Positions 1-6,179 of a stretch of 7,361 nucleotides of DNA are shown piece after piece. Origin of the DNA: Muribaculaceae bacterium. Its GTDB lineage: Bacteria > Bacteroidota > Bacteroidia > Bacteroidales > Muribaculaceae. A program made the position numbers and the translations under genes. Within the stretch, counting starts at the first letter, position 1; the number at the start of each line of letters is the position of its first letter. The stretch is taken from NCBI GenBank assembly GCA_029052265.1, contig JAIDJJ010000543.1, forward strand, positions 1-7,361. The letters run 5' to 3'. A model generated the notes under the pieces. It ran no database searches, was not told the origin of the DNA, and worked only from the letters and a program-made list of their open reading frames with translations.

Positions 1-1543
1 CCGTATTGTAGCCGGGAATCATATATACCCCTGAAACCTTCCCGCCATATACCGCCAGTGCAGGTGCCCCGGAACCGACTTCTGCATCTATGCCTGGATT
101 ATCATAGACAACATCCGGCAGATCAGGCAAAGACTGCCTTCCGAATTTGGAAGTTACTCTGAAAGATCCGGAAACAGGCTTCGGAAGACTCCCCTTCATT
201 GCCGCAAAATTACCTTTCTGTACAGTTGCCGACGCTACTGACGAAGCGGCAGAGCCGGCTGAAGCTGACGACGAGCGGGGTGCACGCTTGCGTGCATCGG
301 CATAATTCTTCGCAGTCTCCTTTGTCTCCGACGCTTTCCCGGCATCCTTCCTGCGTTTTTCTTCCTCCTTCTTTCGTTTTTCCTCCTCTTTCTTTGCTTT
401 ACGCGCATTGGCTTCCTGCTCTTTTCTCAGCTTCTCAGCTTCAGCCTTGGCTTTCTTATCGCCCGCCTTTGCCTCTTTCTCTTTCTGAGCAAGCAGACGC
501 GCCGCCTCGGCATCCGCTTCCGCCTTTGCCTGAGCCTCCGCTTTTGCCAACGCTTCGGCTTTGGCTGCTTCCTCCGCCTCTTTGCGCGCACGCTCCTCTC
601 GTGCTATACGTTCTTCCTCTGCCCGGCGTGCCGCTTCCTGACGCGCACGCTCCTCGGCGGCACGTCTCTCCTCTTCCGCTATAAGTGCTGAAATCCTGTT
701 GCGCAACTCATTTGCCTCCGCCTGCTTCTTGCTGAGATGCGTCTGCAAAGCCTTTCCGTTAGCACGCAACTCTGCCACAATGGCATCCTGTCTGCCATAT
801 TGTTGCTGCAAGACCGATTGCTCCGATTTCTGAAGCTTGAGAGCCTTGTCTTGCTCCACTTTGGCAGCGGCAAGCTGATCACGCTGGGTCTTGAGTTGAG
901 AAGTTTTTGCATTGATGGCATCGCTTTGCCTGTCTTTCCATGCGGAGAACTGTTTGAGATAACGCATGCGCCGCAATGCCTGGTTAAAATTCTCTGAGGC
1001 AAATACAAACGCGAGTCCCGACCTGTTTTTACGCGCCACACGCATCTTTTTCACAGCCCTCAGATATTCGTCGCGAAGCTTCTGAAGCTCCGATTCATTC
1101 TTTGAAATACCACCTTCAAGCGAACCGATTTTTCCGGAAATAGCGTTAATCTTGCCTGTAGTTTCCGAAATTTTTTTCTTCGATGCTGAAATTTCACCCT
1201 CAAGTTTGCCAAGCTCACTGAGCCCCTGTCTCACTGATCTCTCGTTCTCCTTGATCTGCTGTTCGGTCTGTCTGATTTCTTTCTGGGTCGCCTCCTGTCG
1301 TTTTTTAACATCGGCTGACGTCTCTTGTCTTACCTTTTTTCTTGCAGAAGATGTCGCAGCCGACTGTTTGACGCCTGCCTTCTTTTGGGCTGATACGCTT
1401 TTCTTATTATTGGCCGTCTGTTTCCCTGCGGATGCGGTTTTATGTTGTGGGACAGAAGACGCATACATCGCTTCCGCCATTACACTGCATAAGGCTGACG
1501 AGACAACACAGATCGCAAATATTCCCTTGAGATATTTTGTCAT
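1..1543 (-). CDS. EnvC-like murein hydrolase activator / M23-family (LytM) protein, 3' end off window
   Basis: I translated this by hand: it is open from ATG at 1543 to the left edge, giving 514 complete codons, with the C-terminus missing. The layout is a signal peptide (about residues 1-26, MTKYLKG start, A-E-A cleavage site), a Lys/Ala/Ser-rich stretch to about 80, a long coiled coil (about 80-288), a charged Glu/Ala/Lys/Arg segment (about 288-400), a Ser/Ala linker (about 418-440), and the start of a LytM/M23 domain from about 449 (SGSFRVTSKFGRQ). Active M23 enzymes carry HxGxD, which binds zinc. Here the match is N-P-G-I-D (Asn482 to Asp486), so the first His is lost. This resembles EnvC, which activates cell-wall amidases at the septum without cutting peptidoglycan itself. 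A periplasmic amidase activator is therefore the likely role. The second ligand motif lies outside the window. The gene follows the DUF4292 gene after 21 bases and is probably the last visible gene of the dut operon. Confidence 0.9.
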   Translation of the reverse strand, partial: MTKYLKGIFAICVVSSALCSVMAEAMYASSVPQHKTASAGKQTANNKKSVSAQKKAGVKQSAATSSARKKVRQETSADVKKRQEATQKEIRQTEQQIKENERSVRQGLSELGKLEGEISASKKKISETTGKINAISGKIGSLEGGISKNESELQKLRDEYLRAVKKMRVARKNRSGLAFVFASENFNQALRRMRYLKQFSAWKDRQSDAINAKTSQLKTQRDQLAAAKVEQDKALKLQKSEQSVLQQQYGRQDAIVAELRANGKALQTHLSKKQAEANELRNRISALIAEEERRAAEERARQEAARRAEEERIAREERARKEAEEAAKAEALAKAEAQAKAEADAEAARLLAQKEKEAKAGDKKAKAEAEKLRKEQEANARKAKKEEEKRKKEEEKRRKDAGKASETKETAKNYADARKRAPRSSSASAGSAASSVASATVQKGNFAAMKGSLPKPVSGSFRVTSKFGRQSLPDLPDVVYDNPGIDAEVGSGAPALAVYGGKVSGVYMIPGYNT

Positions 1544-1564
1544 GAGAGGTAAGCTAAATTCCTA

Positions 1565-2365
1565 TCAGAAAGATTTCATGAAATCGGAAAAGTTTAATTG
1601 TGTGTATTTATCATTTATTTTCAGAGGCTGAATCGCCGATCCTCCCCATACAGGGGAATCCAGCTCCAATGTCGCACCTTTGTTGGTTTCGGGAGATTCA
1701 TAGGCGACATTAATATCACACCCCTTATCCCCGTAATCATATGATACACTCACGACAGTCGATTCTTTTGACATTGGCAATACCAGCAATGCCGCAGGAC
1801 GGTAAAGGAGATCGATAAGATAGCCGTAATTAAATCCGTCTAACGCACATTCTTCTACCGGAATCAAGGAGAATTGACCGTCTGCCCCGGGGTAAATATC
1901 TACAGCGTCTGCAATTTCAGGAGTGAGCAATCCCTGTCCCGCTATCACCGGACGGCATAACAGTATATTCTGGACATCAGCCAGCGTCCCCGGATAAGAC
2001 GCCAATGCCTGAGAAAGCGGCTCCCTTACAAAAGTTTTTTTCATTTTGTTGACCACCAACAAGGTGTCGGCATATATCTCCGCACGTCCCACCTCTCCCA
2101 TGAAAGGCGCCCTAAGAGATATTATCATGCTGCTGTCGCGCTCCATGAAAATTTTCACACTCGGGCTCACCGGCAGCCCTTCCATTTTAAGTTTTCCGGA
2201 TATCGTAGCGGTCTGCCAGTCGACATACCGTGAAGCGATCGAATCGACAGCCTCATGTCGCACTGTCTCTCCGACAGCCTCCTGCGCACTGCAGACAGTC
2301 CCTTGTGATATAGCCATGCATATCATCACTGACAGCACGGCAACAAATCTTTTCATATTTACCAT
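1565..2365 (-). CDS. DUF4292 family envelope protein
   Basis: This 266-residue protein has an N-terminal hydrophobic signal (MKRFVAVLSVMICMAIS) followed by a family-like core: a TISGKLKM strand near 54-61, SMIISLRAPFMGEVGRAEIY near 79-98, VNKMKKTFVRE, then DVQNILL. That order of a basal strand, 'iSlrap.lG.EvaR', 'D..vvNk..K.yv' and 'iq.lL' is how I recognise DUF4292. Family members in Bacteroidales are usually outer-membrane lipoproteins of LolA/LolB-like fold with no settled function; this is recalled family knowledge, not shown here. The only Cys near the signal end (residue 25, in GTVCSAQ) lacks a proper lipobox, so signal peptidase I cleavage before Gln28 looks likelier. The ATG at 2365 has AGGA three bases upstream; an in-frame ATG at 2356 (MKRF) gives a cleaner signal peptide. 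The gene sits 38 bases after the TPR gene and 21 before the EnvC-like gene, suggesting co-transcription. Confidence 0.85.
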   Translation of the reverse strand: MVNMKRFVAVLSVMICMAISQGTVCSAQEAVGETVRHEAVDSIASRYVDWQTATISGKLKMEGLPVSPSVKIFMERDSSMIISLRAPFMGEVGRAEIYADTLLVVNKMKKTFVREPLSQALASYPGTLADVQNILLCRPVIAGQGLLTPEIADAVDIYPGADGQFSLIPVEECALDGFNYGYLIDLLYRPAALLVLPMSKESTVVSVSYDYGDKGCDINVAYESPETNKGATLELDSPVWGGSAIQPLKINDKYTQLNFSDFMKSF

Positions 2366-2403
2366 ATTTCCTTACATCATCTTACACTACATGAAACCGA
2401 CAT

Positions 2404-4197
2404 CTATTCAAAGAAAAAAGTCTTGTGGGCAACCTTTTTCTTCAAAAGAGCGTTGTCCGGCTCAAGCTTAAGAGCCTTCTCCCAGTTATTCACAGCCTCC
2501 TCCGGCTGATGGTTCATAAAATAGATATCGCCGAGGTGATGATAATATTCAGCCACAGGCTCACCGGCAATTTCAGCCGACTCCACCGCCTTTGTCTGAT
2601 ATTCCAGCGCATCCTTATAATCTTTCTTCTTAAACAGTATCCAGGCATATGTGTCGAGATATATTTCGTTCTCGGGATCCTGGTCAAGAGCTTTCCTGCT
2701 CATATCAAGAGCCTTTTCAAGATCGCCGTTGTTCTCGGCAAGGAAATAGGCATAGTTATTAAGAGTGAGCGGATTGCTGGCGTAAAAAAACAGGGAATTG
2801 TCGTATGCCTTGAATGTGCTCTCAAGATTATCTGCGGAATAATACATATCCCCGAGCATCGTGTATAACGAGCTGATCTGTGTGAGCCCTTCAAAATCAA
2901 GACTTGCTCTGAATTTTGTATCGGTCACGGGTTCAGTAAGCGGAAGATCGGGATTGACAGCGTGTATCAGGGCTGCATATGTCTTCTCCGCCTCTGAAAA
3001 ATCCTTCTCGGTGGTCGCAGCTGAGGCATACATCAGCTTGATTCCGTCAGGAATCTCTATATGTTCACCGGCACGGCGGTAAGTCTCCATTGCATCTTTT
3101 CCCCGTCCGTCGGCGAGCTGATAGCGCATAAGCTGCCCCCAGTATGCCACATTCGACGGATCAAGGTCGATGGCATAACCGATTTGTTCCTCCGCATCTT
3201 TATAATCTCCTTTCGCTCCGCTGTATCTGGCAGCAAGATCAAGCACCACGGGTTCATGGGGATACTGTTCCATCAATACTGAAAACAGATGATCTCCACG
3301 CCCTGTATCGCTTTTATCGTTAAGCAACGACTGGAGATATTCCTCCAGAAACGCCACTTTTTCCTCAAGGATAAAATCTTCAGAAAGAAGCGCCTCATAC
3401 ATCTTGGTGTCGAAAGCGACGCTGTCTCCTATATTTTTGTAATAATTGGCGAGAGCCATCTTCACCGAACCATTGTCCGGACTCATTTCCTCGGCTTGAC
3501 GGTAATAGGCAAGAGTTGAATCGTTGTCTCCTATCACCTCATACAGATTTCCCTTCAATATTCTGAACGATGGCTCGTTGCGGTTGAAGTCAATAAGCGC
3601 CGTGGCTTCATTGACAGCCCCGACAGTGTCGCCGGCAGAAAGCATTATGCTCATCTTCTTCAAAGCCACCTGAGGCGATTTTCCTTGGGCGGTCTCATAC
3701 CTGTCGAGAGCCTTGACAGCCTTATCGGGTTCATGTGCCGCCATATAAGCGTCGGCAAGCTGCAGCAGTGTCATGTCGGAAGTGGGAAAAATGGAATCAA
3801 GCCGTTCATACACCCTGATCGCCTCCCCAATAGTGTCGAGCCTCCCCGCCACATATGCATACGAAAGCGCCTCGTTCTTGTCGGCAGGATAAGCATCTAC
3901 AAACTTGCGCATGTATTCCAGCGACCTGAGAAGCTCAGCTTCGCTTTGAAGTGTGTCGGTCTTCACCATAAGCCGGTTCATGCCATAGGCGCTCGCAGCT
4001 TCCTCATACGAAGGATCCGTGAGATAAGCTTTCTTGAAATATTCATAGGCGGCTATTTGATTTTTTTCAGCTTGCCGCCTCGCCCCTTCAAGATAATAAT
4101 AGCGCGCCTTGCGGCGGGGTTCACTGTTGTCTGCAGCCACAACTGCCATGGCGGCAGTCACAACAGTAAGAAGCATGAATATGAAGATCTTTTTCAA
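2404..4197 (-). CDS. Secreted tetratricopeptide repeat (TPR) protein, TTG start
   Basis: This 597-residue protein has a clear signal peptide (MKKIFIFMLLTVVTAAMA, cleavage near VVA/AD), so it acts outside the cytoplasm. TPR-like helical pairs run almost throughout: about 34-67, 142-175, 209-243, 244-275, 316-349, 350-380, 389-412, 443-476, 477-510, 512-543 and 551-584. The best end in the classic 'A..Y..AL.l.P.N' form (AVNNWEKALKLEPDN, near 568-582). Such arrays are protein-interaction scaffolds; no catalytic domain is visible. The start is TTG at 4197. An in-frame TAA lies seven codons upstream with no ATG or GTG between, and the first internal ATG (4176) would remove the KK of the signal peptide. 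The gene lies 43 bases after dut and 38 before the DUF4292 gene. A role in envelope assembly with its neighbours is inference from context. Confidence 0.92.
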   Translation of the reverse strand: MKKIFIFMLLTVVTAAMAVVAADNSEPRRKARYYYLEGARRQAEKNQIAAYEYFKKAYLTDPSYEEAASAYGMNRLMVKTDTLQSEAELLRSLEYMRKFVDAYPADKNEALSYAYVAGRLDTIGEAIRVYERLDSIFPTSDMTLLQLADAYMAAHEPDKAVKALDRYETAQGKSPQVALKKMSIMLSAGDTVGAVNEATALIDFNRNEPSFRILKGNLYEVIGDNDSTLAYYRQAEEMSPDNGSVKMALANYYKNIGDSVAFDTKMYEALLSEDFILEEKVAFLEEYLQSLLNDKSDTGRGDHLFSVLMEQYPHEPVVLDLAARYSGAKGDYKDAEEQIGYAIDLDPSNVAYWGQLMRYQLADGRGKDAMETYRRAGEHIEIPDGIKLMYASAATTEKDFSEAEKTYAALIHAVNPDLPLTEPVTDTKFRASLDFEGLTQISSLYTMLGDMYYSADNLESTFKAYDNSLFFYASNPLTLNNYAYFLAENNGDLEKALDMSRKALDQDPENEIYLDTYAWILFKKKDYKDALEYQTKAVESAEIAGEPVAEYYHHLGDIYFMNHQPEEAVNNWEKALKLEPDNALLKKKVAHKTFFFE

Positions 4198-4240
4198 TGG
4201 GAATTGATTTGAGTGTAATTATTGGCTTATATTTCATTTG

Positions 4241-4687
4241 TCACTCCGTGCCGGTATGTCCGAATCCGCCCTCACCGCGCACAGTATTGTCAATCTCTAC
4301 AGACTCTTCCCATTCCACATGAGAATACTGCTTGATGACCATCTGACAAACGCGTTCTCCGTCATTGACCACATAGTCGTCTTGTCCGAGATTTATAAGT
4401 ATTACTCCTATCTCCCCGCGATAGTCGGAATCTACAGTACCCGGTGCGTTGGCTACGGTTATTCCGTAATTGAGTGCAAGTCCGGATCTGGGCCGGATCT
4501 GGCATTCATATCCCTGTGGCAGCTGTATTCGGAGTCCGGTGGGGATAAGGGCACGCTGACCAGGTTTAAGAGCCACAGCTCCTTCGGGCAAATAGGCTCT
4601 CACATCCATCCCGGCAGCTCCTGGAGTGCCGTAAGACGGAAGCGGATGATGACTCTTGTTGATTATCTTGACTTTTATCCTGTCCAT
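4241..4687 (-). CDS. dut: dUTP diphosphatase (dUTPase)
   Basis: Hydrolyses dUTP to dUMP and pyrophosphate, keeping uracil out of DNA and supplying dUMP for dTMP synthesis; a cytoplasmic homotrimer in this family. From ATG 4687 the protein has 148 residues, normal for bacterial trimeric dUTPases. All five motifs are present: I AGMDVRA (25-31), II PRSGLA (66-71), III GTVDSDYRGEIGV (83-95, with Asp86 the expected catalytic base), IV GERVCQMVI (110-118) and V RGEGGFGHTG (137-146). The C-terminal arm is thus intact, with His where many members have Ser. The frame stays open to another ATG at 4735, adding 16 residues (MSDKLSRSDTLIPQKT) with AGGAG only 2 bases before it. I prefer 4687 because homologous sequence begins there (MDRIKVKIINKS). 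It is the first gene of the putative four-gene minus-strand operon. Confidence 0.96.
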   Translation of the reverse strand: MDRIKVKIINKSHHPLPSYGTPGAAGMDVRAYLPEGAVALKPGQRALIPTGLRIQLPQGYECQIRPRSGLALNYGITVANAPGTVDSDYRGEIGVILINLGQDDYVVNDGERVCQMVIKQYSHVEWEESVEIDNTVRGEGGFGHTGTE

Positions 4688-4793
4688 AGTTTTTTGTGGA
4701 ATTAATGTATCTGAACGAGACAGTTTATCCGACATCTCTCCTATCTTTAACCGAATCTCGGCATCAAAAGTTGTCTCAACTGTTACGAAATTA

Positions 4794-4801
4794 CAAAATT
4801 A
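4794..4801 (-). promoter_or_regulatory. Candidate -7 box for the dut operon
   Basis: On the minus strand this reads TAATTTTG, an exact match to the Bacteroidetes -7 consensus TAnnTTTG, 59 bases before the preferred dut ATG. No TTTG lies at the usual 19-21 base distance upstream. An alternative pairing is TTTG at 4794-4797 with AACTTTTG at 4765-4772 (one mismatch, 21-base spacing). Either would start transcription upstream of both possible dut starts. The region is AT-rich, so chance matches are possible. Confidence 0.35.
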
Positions 4802-4856
4802 ATAAAAAGACACATTATTTTACCCTTTACGACAACCTTTTATCACATCACACACA

Positions 4857-4893
4857 AAAAAAGACCGTCTTAAGATATAAGACGGTCTTTTTT
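4857..4893 (-). terminator. Rho-independent terminator after the ferredoxin gene (bidirectional form)
   Basis: A perfect inverted repeat pairs 4857-4872 with 4878-4893 around a 5-base loop. Its core is AAGACCGTCTTA and its complement, flanked by A runs on the left and T runs on the right. Read on the minus strand it lies 18 bases after the ferredoxin stop and ends in a run of U, so it should end that transcript and insulate the dut operon. The symmetric A/T flanks mean it could also work on the plus strand, but no plus-strand gene ends here. Confidence 0.9.
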
Positions 4894-4910
4894 CTTGCCT
4901 TTGAGGCAGA

Positions 4911-5078
4911 TCAGCCCTCAGTGATTGCATCGTTGGGGCAAACCTGTGCGCAGCTGCCGCAGCTGATGCAAGTGTCAGGATCGATTTTGTAGATATCTCC
5001 TTCAGAGATAGCGTCTACAGGACATACAGACATGCAAGTGCCGCATGCGATACAGTTGTCGCCAATTACGTAAGCCAT
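4911..5078 (-). CDS. 2[4Fe-4S] ferredoxin, 55 residues
   Basis: A small bacterial-type ferredoxin that carries low-potential electrons in the cytoplasm. Translating from ATG 5078 gives MAYVIGDNCIACGTCMSVCP at the start and ...CAQVCPNDAITEG at the end. Both cluster motifs CxxCxxCxxxCP are complete: Cys9-12-15-19 with Cys47, and Cys37-40-43-47 with Cys19, in the usual crossed ligation pattern where the fourth Cys of each motif serves the other cluster. The halves are an internal duplication (C-I-A-C-G-T-C and C-I-S-C-G-S-C). The length matches clostridial-type ferredoxins (about 55). Partners in anaerobes typically include pyruvate:ferredoxin oxidoreductase and hydrogenases; none is encoded here. 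It is a single-gene unit with its own promoter and terminator. No Shine-Dalgarno is seen; the leader is A/T-rich, common in this phylum. Confidence 0.97.
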   Translation of the reverse strand: MAYVIGDNCIACGTCMSVCPVDAISEGDIYKIDPDTCISCGSCAQVCPNDAITEG

Positions 5079-5122
5079 AATTTAATAATTTTATTCTGTG
5101 AGTTATTAGAGTTATTCTTCTG

Positions 5123-5154
5123 CAAATTTAGAATTTCCTTGCGAATCCAACAAA
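5123..5154 (-). promoter_or_regulatory. Bacteroidetes-type promoter for the ferredoxin gene
   Basis: On the minus strand TTTG (5154-5151) is followed by a 20-base spacer and TAAATTTG (5130-5123). This is a full match to the -33 TTTG / -7 TAnnTTTG consensus of the phylum's primary sigma factor. Transcription would begin near 5116, giving a leader of about 38 bases before the ATG at 5078. Confidence 0.7.
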
Positions 5155-5159
5155 AAAAT

Positions 5160-5251
5160 ATTCATGAATCGGCGTAATTTGAACTGATTTCAAATTGCAA
5201 GACATTGATTCCGACTTATGATTTTTCCAAATTTAACCTATTTTTAGGTTA
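5160..5251. promoter_or_regulatory. Cluster of three short palindromes between divergent genes
   Basis: Three inverted repeats sit between the ferredoxin and glycosyltransferase promoters: ATTCATGAAT (5160-5169, perfect 10-base palindrome); AATTTGAA and TTCAAATT arms (5176-5183, 5189-5196, 5-base spacer); and TAACCTA and TAGGTTA arms (5234-5240, 5245-5251, 4-base spacer). None has the GC stem plus T run of a terminator. They could be operators or mRNA stems. The segment is AT-rich, which raises the rate of chance palindromes, so a regulatory role is a guess. Confidence 0.35.
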
Positions 5252-5291
5252 CGATATACCTCTGATTGCTCAATTTATCGGTATTTTTGAT

Positions 5292-5299
5292 TAATTTTG
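5292..5299 (+). promoter_or_regulatory. Candidate -7 box for the glycosyltransferase gene
   Basis: TAATTTTG matches TAnnTTTG exactly, 34 bases before the ATG at 5334, placing a start near 5306 with a leader of about 28 bases. The upstream -33 box is poor: no TTTG stands at 19-21 bases, only TTGC/ATTG-like sequence around 5265-5269. Confidence 0.5.
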
Positions 5300-5333
5300 C
5301 ACTTGACCATCTAAATCCAGGTCAGATAAAGCC

Positions 5334-6089
5334 ATGATGCAGCAACCTCTCATTTCTATCATCACAATCACTTTTAACGCCGCAGAGCAACTTCCCCCAA
5401 CCATGAAGTCTGTGGCGGAACAGAAATGCAGTGATTTCGAACACCTGATCATCGACGGCGCCTCAGCCGACAACACCATTGAGACTGCTCGACGCCTCGG
5501 CACTAAATCCCTGCGCATATTGAGCGAGCCTGACAACGGGCTTTACGACGCCATGAACAAAGGGCTTCGCATGGCGAGAGGGAAATATGTGTTGTTTCTT
5601 AACGCCGGGGATGCTTTCCACTCCCCCGATACTTTGCATATGTATGAAGTCGCAGCCGGGAAAAATCCCGACATAATATATGCAGATACCGTCATTGTCG
5701 ACGAATCACGCCGAATGATCGCGCCCAGACATCTCTCAGCACCCGATGTGCTATCTTTCCGTTCTTTCGCTTCAGGAATGCTCGTATGCCATCAGGCTTT
5801 TATGGTGCGAAAGGATATTGCCCCGATGTACGACACATCCTACCGTTTTTCCGCAGATTACGACTGGACCGTCAGATGCCTGTCTAAATCGAGACCCGGA
5901 AGATGCATAAACCTCAAGACTGTCGCCATAGACTATCTCTGCGACGGGCTTACCGACAAAAATAAATTAAAGTCGCTATTCGAGAGATTCAGAATTATGC
6001 GTGCCCATTACGGTCTCGCACCCACTGTCGCCAACCATATCTCTTTTGTCGGCAGGGCGATCAAACGCAGATTCTCGGATCAGTTCTGA
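5334..6089 (+). CDS. Family 2 glycosyltransferase (GT-A fold, WcaE-like)
   Basis: This 251-residue protein is predicted to move a sugar from a nucleotide-sugar donor to a growing glycan at the inner face of the membrane. Features in order: N-terminal strand PLISIITITFNAA (5-17), nucleotide-binding LIIDGASADNT (38-48), SEPDNGLYDAMNKGLRMARG (64-83), KYVLFLNAGD (84-93, the region of the metal-binding DxD, here N-A-G-D as is usual in this subgroup), HQAFMVRK (153-160) and SADYDW (173-178), near where the catalytic base is expected. The C-terminus is basic (RAIKRRF) and may rest on the membrane; there is no transmembrane helix. Motifs resemble WcaE-type enzymes of exopolysaccharide synthesis, but donor and acceptor cannot be read from sequence. 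The length is typical of a single-domain GT2. ATG codons at 5334 and 5337 are both possible. It stands alone, with no other glycan genes nearby; an AraC gene follows after 90 bases. Confidence 0.92.
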   Translation: MMQQPLISIITITFNAAEQLPPTMKSVAEQKCSDFEHLIIDGASADNTIETARRLGTKSLRILSEPDNGLYDAMNKGLRMARGKYVLFLNAGDAFHSPDTLHMYEVAAGKNPDIIYADTVIVDESRRMIAPRHLSAPDVLSFRSFASGMLVCHQAFMVRKDIAPMYDTSYRFSADYDWTVRCLSKSRPGRCINLKTVAIDYLCDGLTDKNKLKSLFERFRIMRAHYGLAPTVANHISFVGRAIKRRFSDQF

Positions 6090-6179
6090 CCATACTACGG
6101 CTATGTTCTGTAGGGCAACTCTTCCGGAACATGCGAATGACCGACAAAAACCACAATCAGTGACTCATCCTTTCAACTT
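6090..6179 (+). other. Gap between glycosyltransferase and AraC genes
   Basis: Ninety bases with no terminator-like hairpin and no good TTTG/TAnnTTTG pair. A perfect 8-base palindrome TTCCGGAA lies at 6122-6129. Read-through from the glycosyltransferase gene is therefore possible, although a weak promoter cannot be excluded. Confidence 0.4.

Noticed and set aside
199..684. 161-residue Pro/Leu-rich open frame on the plus strand
   Set aside because: It lies exactly opposite the charged repeat segment of the EnvC-like gene. The Pro/Leu/Ser-rich composition is the mirror of Glu/Lys/Ala codons, with no family signature.
1152..1631. 159-residue plus-strand frame with hydrophobic residues
   Set aside because: It is antisense to the coiled coil and signal peptide of the EnvC-like gene and crosses two real gene ends.
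3685..4212. 175-residue plus-strand frame
   Set aside because: Antisense to the TPR gene, whose minus-strand frame has a signal peptide and repeated TPR motifs.
4238..4705. 155-residue plus-strand frame
   Set aside because: Antisense to dut, which has all five dUTPase motifs on the minus strand.
4696..4992. 98-residue plus-strand frame
   Set aside because: It runs through the strong terminator hairpin and into the antisense of the ferredoxin gene; no motif supports it.
5234..5251. TAACCTA/TAGGTTA hairpin as a terminator
   Set aside because: The stem is AT-rich, the T run is in the loop instead of after the stem, and no gene ends there.
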